64,000 nucleotides of DNA from Flavobacterium fluviatile (GTDB lineage Bacteria; Bacteroidota; Bacteroidia; Flavobacteriales; Flavobacteriaceae), in contig NZ_JAADZW010000021.1 in assembly GCF_010645065.1 (NCBI RefSeq), forward strand, positions 1 through 64,000, given 5' to 3'. The translations under genes were made by a program, and so were the position numbers. Under the pieces are notes generated by a model, which was not told the origin of the DNA, made no database searches, and saw only the letters and a list, made by a program, of their open reading frames with translations. Positions 35,291 to 43,729 of this stretch are shown here, in pieces; within the stretch, counting starts at the first letter, position 1; the number at the start of each line of letters is the position of its first letter.

Positions 35291-35875
35291 TTAGAATTTT
35301 ACTTCAACTGGTTTGTCTGCTCCTGTAGAAGCTTCAAAGTATGGTTTTTCTTTGTATTCACTCAGGAACCAGCTATTAGGGATTTTTAGAATATATCCGT
35401 TATAAACCTGAACAGATTCATTAAAACGTGTTCTGGCTGTTAAAATCTGGTTTTCAGTACTTGCTAATTCATCCTGCAATTTAAGAAAGTTCTCATTCGC
35501 TTTTAATGTAGGATATTGCTCCACAGAAACTAGTAATCTTGATAATGATGATGATACACCGCTTTGTGCCTGATTGAATTGAGCTAATTGTTCAGGAGTT
35601 ACATTGCTTGGATCAACAGTAACAGAAGTCGCTTTTGCACGGGCTTCGATTACCGCCGTCAAGGTTTCTTTTTCGAAATTTGCAGCGCCTTTTACTGTAT
35701 TTACTAAGTTCCCGATAAGATCATTACGTCTTTGGTAAGCTGTTTGTACATTTCCCCAATCTTTATTTACTGCCTGACTGTGCTGCAAAGCCGTATTTTT
35801 AATTCCAATTGACCAAAATGCGATAATTGCAATAAGTGCAACAATAATTCCTACGGGGATTAACCACTTTCTCAT
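35291..35875 (-). CDS. lemA: LemA family membrane protein
   Basis: The 194-aa product has one N-terminal transmembrane helix (WLIPVGIIVALIAIIAFWSIG) and a helical extracytoplasmic domain with the LemA pattern (AYQRRNDLIGNLVNTVKGAA, LTAVIEARAKAT, YPTLKANENFLKLQDELAST, NGYILKIPNSW). LemA and TPM proteins occur together in many bacteria and probably form an envelope complex; function is uncertain. It follows the MerR-type gene by 33 bp. Confidence 0.92.
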   Translation of the reverse strand: MRKWLIPVGIIVALIAIIAFWSIGIKNTALQHSQAVNKDWGNVQTAYQRRNDLIGNLVNTVKGAANFEKETLTAVIEARAKATSVTVDPSNVTPEQLAQFNQAQSGVSSSLSRLLVSVEQYPTLKANENFLKLQDELASTENQILTARTRFNESVQVYNGYILKIPNSWFLSEYKEKPYFEASTGADKPVEVKF

Positions 35876-35908
35876 ATTTTTTAAATTTAAGTTTATTTCA
35901 ATTTTTAA

Positions 35909-36241
35909 TTACAATTCGTTTTTTATGTCTGTTAATTGTGTTTTTATGGTTTCTAATTTACGTATTATTTCGAATTTATCTAATGTTTTCTTCTGACCCT
36001 CTTTTAAATGTGTTTTGGCTCCTTCAAGTGTGAAACCGCGTTCTTTGACCAAATGATAAATCAATTGTAAATTTCTTATATCCTCAGGCGTAAACATTCT
36101 GTTGCCTTTAGCATTCTTTTTGGGTTTCAGAATGTCAAATTCACTGTCCCAAAATCGTATCAAAGAGGCATTGACATTAAAAGCCCGGGCAACTTCGCCA
36201 ATGCTGAAATATCTTTTATCTTTAGAAAGTTCAATATGCAT
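35909..36241 (-). CDS. MerR-family transcriptional regulator
   Basis: The 110-aa product has the MerR winged helix: YFSIGEVARAFNVNASLIRF, DSEFDILKPKKNAKGNRMFT, EDIRNLQLIYHLVKERGFT, followed by a dimerisation helix. It lacks a recognisable metal-binding Cys set. It lies between an M23 peptidase gene (46 bp upstream) and lemA. A link to envelope stress is inferred from neighbours only. Confidence 0.88.
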   Translation of the reverse strand: MHIELSKDKRYFSIGEVARAFNVNASLIRFWDSEFDILKPKKNAKGNRMFTPEDIRNLQLIYHLVKERGFTLEGAKTHLKEGQKKTLDKFEIIRKLETIKTQLTDIKNEL

Positions 36242-36287
36242 GATCTTTAATTTTCTTTTTTATTCAAACTTACTAATTTTTACAGTA

Positions 36288-37265
36288 TTAATCTAATGAT
36301 TGATTTTCCTGATTAGCTAAATGTGAAATCGCAACATATTCTACAGCCGAAATATTTCCGTAATAAAAATTCAACGGATTCACGACTTTTCCGTCTTTAT
36401 GCACTTCATAATGGCAATGCGGGCCTTCGGATCTTCCTGTGCTTCCAACGTATCCAATCACATCGCCACGTTTGACACGTTGTCCGGGTCTGCAGTTGTA
36501 TTTGCTTAAATGCGCATACAAACTCTCATATCCAAAACCATGCCTGATGACTATATGGTTACCAAAGCCTGATGCCGAATTGTCAGCTCTTGCCACAATG
36601 CCATCTCCGGTAGCGTAAACCGGGGCTCCCGTATTAGCAGTAAAATCCATTCCGTTATGCATTTTTCGTACTTTCGTGAAAGGGTCGATTCTGTATCCAA
36701 AACCGGACGCCACCCGTTTTAAATTTTCATTTTTTACTGGCTGAATGGCAGGAATTGCTGCCAGAAAATTCTTTTTTGTACTGGCCAGCTTTAAAATGTC
36801 ATCTAATGATTTTGACTGAATTGCCAGTTGTTTAGAAAGCTGATCAATTCGTTTGGTGGTATTTAGTACCAACTGCGAATTATTATAGCCTTCTAAATCC
36901 TTATATCTTTTGATGTCTTTGAATCCTGCTTTTCTAATTGAATCCGGGATTTCGGTTTTGTTGAAGTAAGTTCTGTAAATATTATTGTCCCTGTCTTCCA
37001 AGTCCTCGGCTACTTCATCAATTTCATCCATTCTCTTGTTTAAAATGGCGTATTGTAATTTTAAATTCTCGATTTCCCTTGCCTGTAAACGATCTTTTGG
37101 CGTTTCAAAATAGGGAGTATTAATTAATACCACAAATATTAAAAAACCGAACAATGCCGAAGCCAGTAAAAACAGCAATCCGTAACCAATTTTGATTCTC
37201 TTTTTTGTTTTTATTTTCGTATAAGCCAGATTTTCTGAGTCGTAATAATATTTTACTTTCGCCAT
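36288..37265 (-). CDS. M23-family peptidoglycan metallopeptidase
   Basis: The 325-aa product has a membrane helix near residues 28-49, a coiled coil (about 60-160), and a LytM/M23 domain: zinc ligands in HNGMDF and the HxH motif HCHYEVHKDG, with GDGIVARADNSASGFGNHIV and GRSEGPHCHY. It should cleave peptide cross-bridges for cell-wall growth. It is the first gene of the minus-strand cluster and is divergent from alaS. Confidence 0.9.
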   Translation of the reverse strand: MAKVKYYYDSENLAYTKIKTKKRIKIGYGLLFLLASALFGFLIFVVLINTPYFETPKDRLQAREIENLKLQYAILNKRMDEIDEVAEDLEDRDNNIYRTYFNKTEIPDSIRKAGFKDIKRYKDLEGYNNSQLVLNTTKRIDQLSKQLAIQSKSLDDILKLASTKKNFLAAIPAIQPVKNENLKRVASGFGYRIDPFTKVRKMHNGMDFTANTGAPVYATGDGIVARADNSASGFGNHIVIRHGFGYESLYAHLSKYNCRPGQRVKRGDVIGYVGSTGRSEGPHCHYEVHKDGKVVNPLNFYYGNISAVEYVAISHLANQENQSLD

Positions 37266-37378
37266 ATTTTAAAATACCCTATTTTTGCAGCTTGTAAAAT
37301 GAGTTGGCCGAACAAAATAACTAAATGTTTCAGTTGTCCGGGCTTTTTTCAAGAACTAAATTAAATAGATAATTGGGC

Positions 37379-37498
37379 AATTAGATAATTAGATAATGCG
37401 CAAAATAAGGAATTTATTGTTTTAAATTTTGAGTTTTTTAATTTCAGTTTTAAAATAAATGCATCATCAAATCAACTAAATTATCTAATCATCTAATT
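37379..37498. repeat. 19-bp inverted repeat upstream of alaS
   Basis: The arms at 37379-37397 and 37480-37498 are complementary in 18 of 19 positions (TTAGATAATTAGATAAT-type units). The 82-bp loop contains no recognised feature. They fill much of the gap between the divergent M23 and alaS genes. Confidence 0.65.
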
Positions 37499-37527
37499 TT
37501 CAAATTGACACATTTTCTAATTATAAT

Positions 37528-40164
37528 ATGAAATCACAAGACGTACGTAAACAATTTTTAGATTTTTTTAAAAACAACGGACACTTAATCGTTCCGTCGG
37601 CTCCTATTGTACTTAAAGATGATCCGACCTTAATGTTTAATAACTCCGGAATGGCCCAGTTTAAAGAATATTTCTTAGGAAACGGAACACCAAAAAGTCC
37701 AAGAATAGCCGATACGCAAAAATGTCTTCGTGTTTCAGGAAAACATAACGATCTTGAGGATGTAGGTTTTGATACTTATCACCATACGATGTTTGAGATG
37801 CTGGGAAACTGGTCTTTCGGGGATTATTTTAAAAAAGAAGCTATTAACTGGGCCTGGCAATTATTGACAGAAGTTTATAAAATTCCAAAAGAGAATCTGT
37901 ATGTTTCTGTTTTTGAAGGCAACGCCGAAGAAAATGTTCCGTTTGACCAGGAAGCCTGGGATATCTGGAAAACTTTAATTGACGAAGACCGTATTATCCT
38001 TGGAAATAAAAAAGATAATTTCTGGGAAATGGGAGATCAGGGACCATGCGGACCATGTTCTGAAATTCACGTTGATTTACGTTCTGAAGCCGAAAAAGCT
38101 TTGGTTACAGGAAAAAGTCTGGTAAATAACGACCACCCGCAAGTAGTTGAAATCTGGAATAACGTATTTATGGAATTCAACCGTAAAGCAGACGGATCTC
38201 TGGAAAAACTTCCTGCACAGCACGTTGATACCGGAATGGGATTTGAGCGTTTGTGTATGGCTTTGCAAGGAAAAACATCAAATTACGATACGGATGTTTT
38301 TACACCGCTTATCGAAAAAGTAGAGCAGATCACAGGTTTAAAATACACGTCTGATGAAGTTAAAAATATCACAGAAGAGCAAGACAAAATTAATATTGCG
38401 ATTCGTGTTGTGGTAGATCACGTTCGTGCAGTAGCATTTGCAATTGCAGACGGACAATTGCCATCTAACACGGGTGCAGGTTACGTAATTCGTAGGATTT
38501 TGCGTCGTGCAATTCGTTACGGGTTTACATTTTTAGGTACAAAAGAGCCTTTTATCAATAAACTGGTTGAGGTTCTGGCAAACCAAATGGGAGAATTTTT
38601 TCCTGAAATCAAATCACAGCAGCAATTGGTAACGAATGTGATTCGCGAAGAAGAAGCTTCTTTTTTAAGAACACTTGATCAGGGATTGCAATTGTTAGAA
38701 AATGTTGTTGCTGAAACTTCCGGAAAAGAGGTTTCTGGAGCCAAAGTTTTCGAATTGTACGACACATTTGGTTTTCCAAAAGATTTAACGGCTTTGATTC
38801 TAAAAGAAAAAGGATTCGCTTATAACGAAGAAGAATTCGAATCTGAATTACAAAAACAAAAAGCGCGTTCCCGTGCCGCTTCTGAAGTTTCTACGGAGGA
38901 CTGGAATGTTTTAATTCCAGGAAATGTAGAAACGTTTGTTGGCTATGATAAAACAGAAAACGAAGTAAAAATTACACGTATCAGAAAAGTGGATTCTAAA
39001 AAAGATGGTATTTTGTACCAAATCGTTTTAGACAACACGCCATTTTATCCGGAAGGAGGAGGACAAGTTGGAGATAAAGGAACGCTTGTTTCTGCAAACG
39101 AAACGATCGAAATTATCGATACAAAAAAAGAAAACAACTTAATACTGCATTTTGCAAAACAGCTTCCGGAAAACATAGAAGCAGGTTTTGCAGCAAAAGT
39201 GAATACAGATTTAAGAACATCAACTTCAAAAAATCACTCGGCTACGCATTTGATGCACTTAGCTTTGAGAAGCATTTTAGGAAAGCATGTGGAGCAAAAA
39301 GGATCGTTGGTAAATCCAAATTACCTGCGTTTTGACTTTTCTCATTTCAGTAAAGTTTCTGATGAAGAAATTAAGCAGGTTGAAGCTTCTGTAAACGCGC
39401 AGATTGAAGCGCAATTGCAATTAGTGGAGTACAGAAACATTCCGATCAAAGAAGCTTTAGATAAAGGTGCAATGGCTTTGTTTGGTGAAAAATACGGAGA
39501 CAATGTCCGCATGATTGAATTTGGTGAAAGTAAGGAATTGTGTGGAGGTATTCACGTAAAAAACACGGCAGATATCTGGCATTTCAAAATTATTTCTGAA
39601 GGTGCAGTTGCCGCGGGAATTCGACGCATTGAAGCAATTACCGGTGATGCAGTGAAGAATTTCTATGTAAATCAGGAGAATACTTTGGCTGAAATAAAAG
39701 AAACACTTAAAAACCCGCAGGATATTTTAAAATCTGTTGCTTCGCTTCAGGATGATAATGCTAAACTGAAAAAACAGGTTGAGCAATTACTTAAAGAAAA
39801 AGTAAATGCTTTAAAATCGGAATTAGAGAAAGATTTTAAAGAAATAAACGGCGTAAATTTCCTTGCAAAACAAGTAGATTTAAGTATGGCCTCTACTAAG
39901 GAATTAGCGCAGGCTTTAGGAAGTTCAAAACCAGATTCGTTTGTGTTTTTAGCTTCTATTGAAGATGGTTTACCAAATATTCACTGTTATATTTCTAAAG
40001 AATTGGTTGCAAGTAAAAGCTTAAATGCGAATGCAGTTATCAAAGAATTAGGAAAATACATTGAAGGAAACGGAGGAGGACAGCCTTTCCTCGCTTCCGG
40101 AAAAGGAAAAAATGCAGCTGGAGTTGCAGAAGCTCTAGTTCGCGCAGTCGATTTTGTGAAGTAA
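37528..40164 (+). CDS. alaS: alanyl-tRNA synthetase
   Basis: The 878-aa product has the class II catalytic region at the N-terminus (RIADTQKCLRVSGKHNDLED, FEMLGNWSFGDYFK), the tRNA-binding helical part, the editing domain (HSATHLMH and LCGGIHV zinc site) and a C-terminal DHHA1/C-Ala domain (GNGGGQPFLASGKGKNA). Length and motifs are complete. It attaches alanine to tRNA-Ala and clears mischarged Ser/Gly. Confidence 0.98.
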   Translation: MKSQDVRKQFLDFFKNNGHLIVPSAPIVLKDDPTLMFNNSGMAQFKEYFLGNGTPKSPRIADTQKCLRVSGKHNDLEDVGFDTYHHTMFEMLGNWSFGDYFKKEAINWAWQLLTEVYKIPKENLYVSVFEGNAEENVPFDQEAWDIWKTLIDEDRIILGNKKDNFWEMGDQGPCGPCSEIHVDLRSEAEKALVTGKSLVNNDHPQVVEIWNNVFMEFNRKADGSLEKLPAQHVDTGMGFERLCMALQGKTSNYDTDVFTPLIEKVEQITGLKYTSDEVKNITEEQDKINIAIRVVVDHVRAVAFAIADGQLPSNTGAGYVIRRILRRAIRYGFTFLGTKEPFINKLVEVLANQMGEFFPEIKSQQQLVTNVIREEEASFLRTLDQGLQLLENVVAETSGKEVSGAKVFELYDTFGFPKDLTALILKEKGFAYNEEEFESELQKQKARSRAASEVSTEDWNVLIPGNVETFVGYDKTENEVKITRIRKVDSKKDGILYQIVLDNTPFYPEGGGQVGDKGTLVSANETIEIIDTKKENNLILHFAKQLPENIEAGFAAKVNTDLRTSTSKNHSATHLMHLALRSILGKHVEQKGSLVNPNYLRFDFSHFSKVSDEEIKQVEASVNAQIEAQLQLVEYRNIPIKEALDKGAMALFGEKYGDNVRMIEFGESKELCGGIHVKNTADIWHFKIISEGAVAAGIRRIEAITGDAVKNFYVNQENTLAEIKETLKNPQDILKSVASLQDDNAKLKKQVEQLLKEKVNALKSELEKDFKEINGVNFLAKQVDLSMASTKELAQALGSSKPDSFVFLASIEDGLPNIHCYISKELVASKSLNANAVIKELGKYIEGNGGGQPFLASGKGKNAAGVAEALVRAVDFVK

Positions 40165-40173
40165 GTTTTTTTA

Positions 40174-40204
40174 TTTCGCGCAAAGACGCAGAGTCGCAAA
40201 GTTT
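40174..40204 (+). repeat. left 31-bp terminal inverted repeat around the GxxExxY gene
   Basis: Positions 40174-40204 match the complement of 40668-40698 in 28 of 31 positions; all three differences are transitions. The unit contains GCAAAG twice and ends in five T. Its last part also forms the left arm of the alaS terminator. Confidence 0.88.
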
Positions 40205-40224
40205 TTATAAGCTTTGCGATTTTT
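40192..40224 (+). terminator. alaS terminator
   Basis: TCGCAAAG (40192-40199) pairs with CTTTGCGA (40210-40217) and is followed by seven T. The left arm is part of the 31-bp repeat. Confidence 0.85.
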
Positions 40225-40265
40225 TTGTTTTATAATTGTATATTTGTAGGTTTTTACTTTAATTT

Positions 40266-40649
40266 GTGCAAGTGACTGAAAATGAAATCTCGGCTATTGT
40301 AGTTGATGTTTGTTATAAAATGCATGTAAAACTTGGACCTGGTTTGTTAGAATCAGTTTATGAAGCAATTCTATTCTACGAATTAGCTAAAAAAGGATTA
40401 TTTGTAGAAAGGCAAAAAATACTACCCGTTATTTGGGATGAGATTAAACTTGATATTGGTTTTAGAGCCGATTTAATAATTGAGAATAAACTGATTTTAG
40501 AAATTAAATCAATTGAAAAAATCACAGAAGTTCATGCAAAACAAGTGATGACATATTTGAAAATTACAAACATCAAATTAGGTTTGTTGATAAATTTTAA
40601 CGTGCCTTTGATTAAGTTTGGTATTACAAGAATTGCTAACAATCTTTAG
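40266..40649 (+). CDS. GxxExxY family nuclease-like protein
   Basis: The 127-aa product carries the name-giving motif GLLESVY (within GPGLLESVYEAI) and a PD-(D/E)xK-like core: GFRADLIIENKLILEIKS, with the D...ExK triad, then a conserved QVMTYLKITN helix and GLLINFNV strand. Start GTG 40266 is likely; GTG 40272 is an alternative. The family is widespread in Bacteroidota, with no established function. Uniquely here it sits alone between two 31-bp inverted repeats, suggesting a mobile or repeat-associated unit. Catalytic activity is inferred from the fold motif only. Confidence 0.8.
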   Translation: MQVTENEISAIVVDVCYKMHVKLGPGLLESVYEAILFYELAKKGLFVERQKILPVIWDEIKLDIGFRADLIIENKLILEIKSIEKITEVHAKQVMTYLKITNIKLGLLINFNVPLIKFGITRIANNL

Positions 40650-40667
40650 AGAAAAAGATATATAATC

Positions 40668-40698
40668 AAAAACTTTGCGGCTCTGCGCCTTTGCACGA
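40668..40698 (-). repeat. right 31-bp terminal inverted repeat around the GxxExxY gene
   Basis: This is the partner of 40174-40204 in opposite orientation. It lies 18 bp after the GxxExxY stop and 8 bp before the 3' end of the ABC transporter gene. Confidence 0.88.
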
Positions 40699-40706
40699 TT
40701 AAAAAA

Positions 40707-42452
40707 TCACTTTCTTTCCCCAATCTGCTGACGCCACATAGCATAATACAAACCTCTTTCTGCAATTAAATCATCATGCTTGCCATTTTCGATGATTTTT
40801 CCCTGTTCTAAAACAAAGATTCTGTCAGCGTGCATTACGGTTGATAATCGGTGAGCAATTAAAACTGTAATTCTGTTTTTGTCGGATATATTACGAATCG
40901 TTGCATTAATTTCCTCTTCTGTAATAGAATCCAGAGCAGAAGTAGCTTCATCAAAAATCAATAAATTTGGATTTCTTAAAATTGCCCTTGCGATTGACAA
41001 ACGCTGTTTTTCACCACCGGAAACTTTTATTCCGCCTTCTCCAATTGTCGTGTTTAAACCATCTTCGGCACGAATTAATAATTTTTCGCAACTGGCTCTT
41101 TTTAAGGCGTCGTGTAATTGTTCGTCGGTCGCGTTTGGTTTTACGAACAATAAATTTTCACGAATTGTTCCTGAGAATAATTGGGCATCCTGAGTTACAA
41201 AACCCAATTGTTTTCTTAGGTCTAACAAATCGATTTCAGTAGAATCGATATCATTGTAGAGCACCTTGCCTTCAGCAGGAGTATATAATCCAACTAATAA
41301 TTTAACCAAAGTTGTTTTTCCGGAACCGGATGGTCCCACAAATGCTACAGTCTGACCTTGCTTGATTTCAAAATTAATATTTTCAACAGCTTTAAATTTA
41401 GCCGTTTTATGTTGGAAACTTACATTCGAGAATAATAAAGACTGAATTGCTCCAACATGTTTTGGGGTTTTGGGGCGAAATTCTTTTGGAGCATTTAAAA
41501 GAACCCTGAAATTTTCCATTGAAACTTTGGTTTCGTTAAGCACTATTATAAAGTTACCTAACTCCTGTAAAGGTCCAAAAATGAAAAAGGTAAAAAATAC
41601 CATCGTCAATAAATCACCCACAATAATTTTTCCTCCAAAAAGAAAATAATATAATGTAAAAACAACGCAGGTTCTTAAAAAGTGAACCGTTGTGCCCTGA
41701 ATAAAACTCAAACTTCTGATGAAACGGACTTTTTCTAATTCAAGATGAAGGATTTTAAAGGTGTTTAAGTTCAGACGCTTTTCTTCCTGATAGGTTAATC
41801 CAAGACTTTTTACCAATTCAATATTTCTTAAACTTTCAGTCGTAGATCCGGCTAATGCGTTAGTCTGATTAACAATTTTTCTTGAAACGATTTTTATTTT
41901 TTTGCCAAGATAAGAACTGACCAAAGCAATAATTGGAGCCGTTACTAAAAAGATAATAGAAATTCGATAATCAATTCTTGCGATATAAATAATGACGAAT
42001 ACAAAACCGATAATAGTCTGAAAAATTAGTGAAATCGAAAGCGTAATCAGTTTTTCAGAGTCAGAACGCACTTTGGTCAGTTTGCTTAAAGTTTCACCGC
42101 TTCGCTGATCTTCAAATTCGGCATAAGGTAAATCGAGTGATTTTTTAATTCCGTCAGTGTACATTTGGGCACCAGTTCGCTGAATCACAACGTTGGTAAA
42201 ATAATCCTGAAAGTTTTTGGTGATTCTCGAAATCATCGCAGCACCAAGGGAAAGTCCGAGCCAGAAAGATAATGATTTGATAAAACCATTCACATTTCCG
42301 TCATATTTATGCAGGCCAACGCCACAGTCCTGCATCAATTTACCGGTAATAATAGAGTCTGACAAGCTGAAACAAATGTTTATAGTAGCCATAATCAAAG
42401 CAAAAAATAAAAGCATTTTATGTTTGATTATGTAGGAGTATAATAATTTCAT
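40707..42452 (-). CDS. ABC exporter, fused membrane and ATPase domains (MsbA-like)
   Basis: The 581-aa product has six transmembrane helices (about residues 12-300) and an ABC domain with Walker A GPSGSGKTT, signature VSGGEKQRLS, Walker B LLIFDEATSALD and switch His (IAHRLST). It should work as a homodimer exporting lipid, peptide or drug; the substrate is not evident. The gene is intact and monocistronic, ending next to the GxxExxY repeat. Confidence 0.93.
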   Translation of the reverse strand: MKLLYSYIIKHKMLLFFALIMATINICFSLSDSIITGKLMQDCGVGLHKYDGNVNGFIKSLSFWLGLSLGAAMISRITKNFQDYFTNVVIQRTGAQMYTDGIKKSLDLPYAEFEDQRSGETLSKLTKVRSDSEKLITLSISLIFQTIIGFVFVIIYIARIDYRISIIFLVTAPIIALVSSYLGKKIKIVSRKIVNQTNALAGSTTESLRNIELVKSLGLTYQEEKRLNLNTFKILHLELEKVRFIRSLSFIQGTTVHFLRTCVVFTLYYFLFGGKIIVGDLLTMVFFTFFIFGPLQELGNFIIVLNETKVSMENFRVLLNAPKEFRPKTPKHVGAIQSLLFSNVSFQHKTAKFKAVENINFEIKQGQTVAFVGPSGSGKTTLVKLLVGLYTPAEGKVLYNDIDSTEIDLLDLRKQLGFVTQDAQLFSGTIRENLLFVKPNATDEQLHDALKRASCEKLLIRAEDGLNTTIGEGGIKVSGGEKQRLSIARAILRNPNLLIFDEATSALDSITEEEINATIRNISDKNRITVLIAHRLSTVMHADRIFVLEQGKIIENGKHDDLIAERGLYYAMWRQQIGERK

Positions 42453-42587
42453 AGTGAGTTATAAATTAAAAAAGAGGGAGTACAAAAATACAAATAGCGA
42501 GGCTTTGTTTAGCAAATGTTATTGTATTTAAAAGTTAATTTTTTTGTTTATACGAAATTGGCGTAATTTGTTTTAAAACAAAGTAAG

Positions 42588-43547
42588 ATGCAATTCAGAA
42601 CCCAAATCCCAATATCAAAAAGTAACATTCCAATCGATTATAATTCGAAAGTACTTTCTGTAGGTTCCTGTTTTGCAGAGAACATGGCGGCTAAATTCGA
42701 TTATTTCAAATTTCAAAATGAAACAAATCCGTTTGGGATAATTTTTAATCCGGTTTCAATTGAAAAAGTTTTCAGTAGAATTTGTGAGCAGAAATTATTT
42801 GAAGAAAAGGATGTTTTTTTTCACAATGAGCGCTGGCATTGTTTTGAAGTGCATTCGGATTTAAGCAATTCGGACAGGGAAGAATTGCTGGAAACATTGA
42901 ACAAAGTTATTGCTGAAACTCATAAAAAACTTCAGGAAGCAACACATATAATTATCACATATGGAACTTCGTGGATTTACAGAACTATTGAGAGCGCTCA
43001 AATCGTTGCCAATTGCCATAAAGTACCACAAAAGCAATTTTCAAAGGAATTATTATCAGTTGAAATCATTCAAAAAAGCATTCAAAATACAATTGAACTG
43101 ATTCAGAATTTAAATCCAAATATAAAATTCATTTTTACTATTTCTCCGGTTCGTCACATCAAAGATGGTTTTGTAGAAAATCAACTAAGCAAATCACATC
43201 TATTTACCGCCCTTCATCAGATCTTAAAAACTCATAACCCACAACTTACAGCTCAAAACTATTTTCCTTCATACGAAATCATGATGGATGAACTTCGGGA
43301 TTATCGTTTTTACAGCGAAGATATGCTTCATCCCAATCAAATTGCTATCGATTATATCTGGAAGCTTTTCAGCGAAAATTATATTTCTCAAGACAGCTTT
43401 TTTATAATGAAAGAAGTTGATGAAATCCAGAAAAGCCTCGGTCACAAAAGTTTTAATCCTGAATCGGAACAACATTATAAATTTTTGAATAAGCTACAAT
43501 ACAAGATAAAGTCAATTAATGAAAAGCTGCCAAATATAAAATTCTGA
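42588..43547 (+). CDS. GSCFA family protein
   Basis: The 319-aa product opens with the family signature VGSCFAENMAAK (GSCFA at about residues 27-31) and continues with FKFQNETNPFGIIFNP, YGTSWIYRT, FIFTISPVRHIKDG and the later HPNQIAIDYIW motif. The Ser/Gly block and DxxH-like end resemble SGNH hydrolases, so a lipase or acetyl-esterase type activity is likely but unproven. Divergent from the ABC transporter. Confidence 0.9.
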   Translation: MQFRTQIPISKSNIPIDYNSKVLSVGSCFAENMAAKFDYFKFQNETNPFGIIFNPVSIEKVFSRICEQKLFEEKDVFFHNERWHCFEVHSDLSNSDREELLETLNKVIAETHKKLQEATHIIITYGTSWIYRTIESAQIVANCHKVPQKQFSKELLSVEIIQKSIQNTIELIQNLNPNIKFIFTISPVRHIKDGFVENQLSKSHLFTALHQILKTHNPQLTAQNYFPSYEIMMDELRDYRFYSEDMLHPNQIAIDYIWKLFSENYISQDSFFIMKEVDEIQKSLGHKSFNPESEQHYKFLNKLQYKIKSINEKLPNIKF

Positions 43548-43729
43548 TATTCCTTCCACATTACATTAATACAACTTCTTAAGTAGAAATTAACTATTTA
43601 GAGTGGAATTTTAGAATAATTGCACATAATTATGTAAATTGTTAAAGCGTAAATTTTTACATTTTTGTAAAATGTATAATTGTGTTTTATCACAAAATTT
43701 ATTTTAATCAAAATGTGTTTTATTGACGT

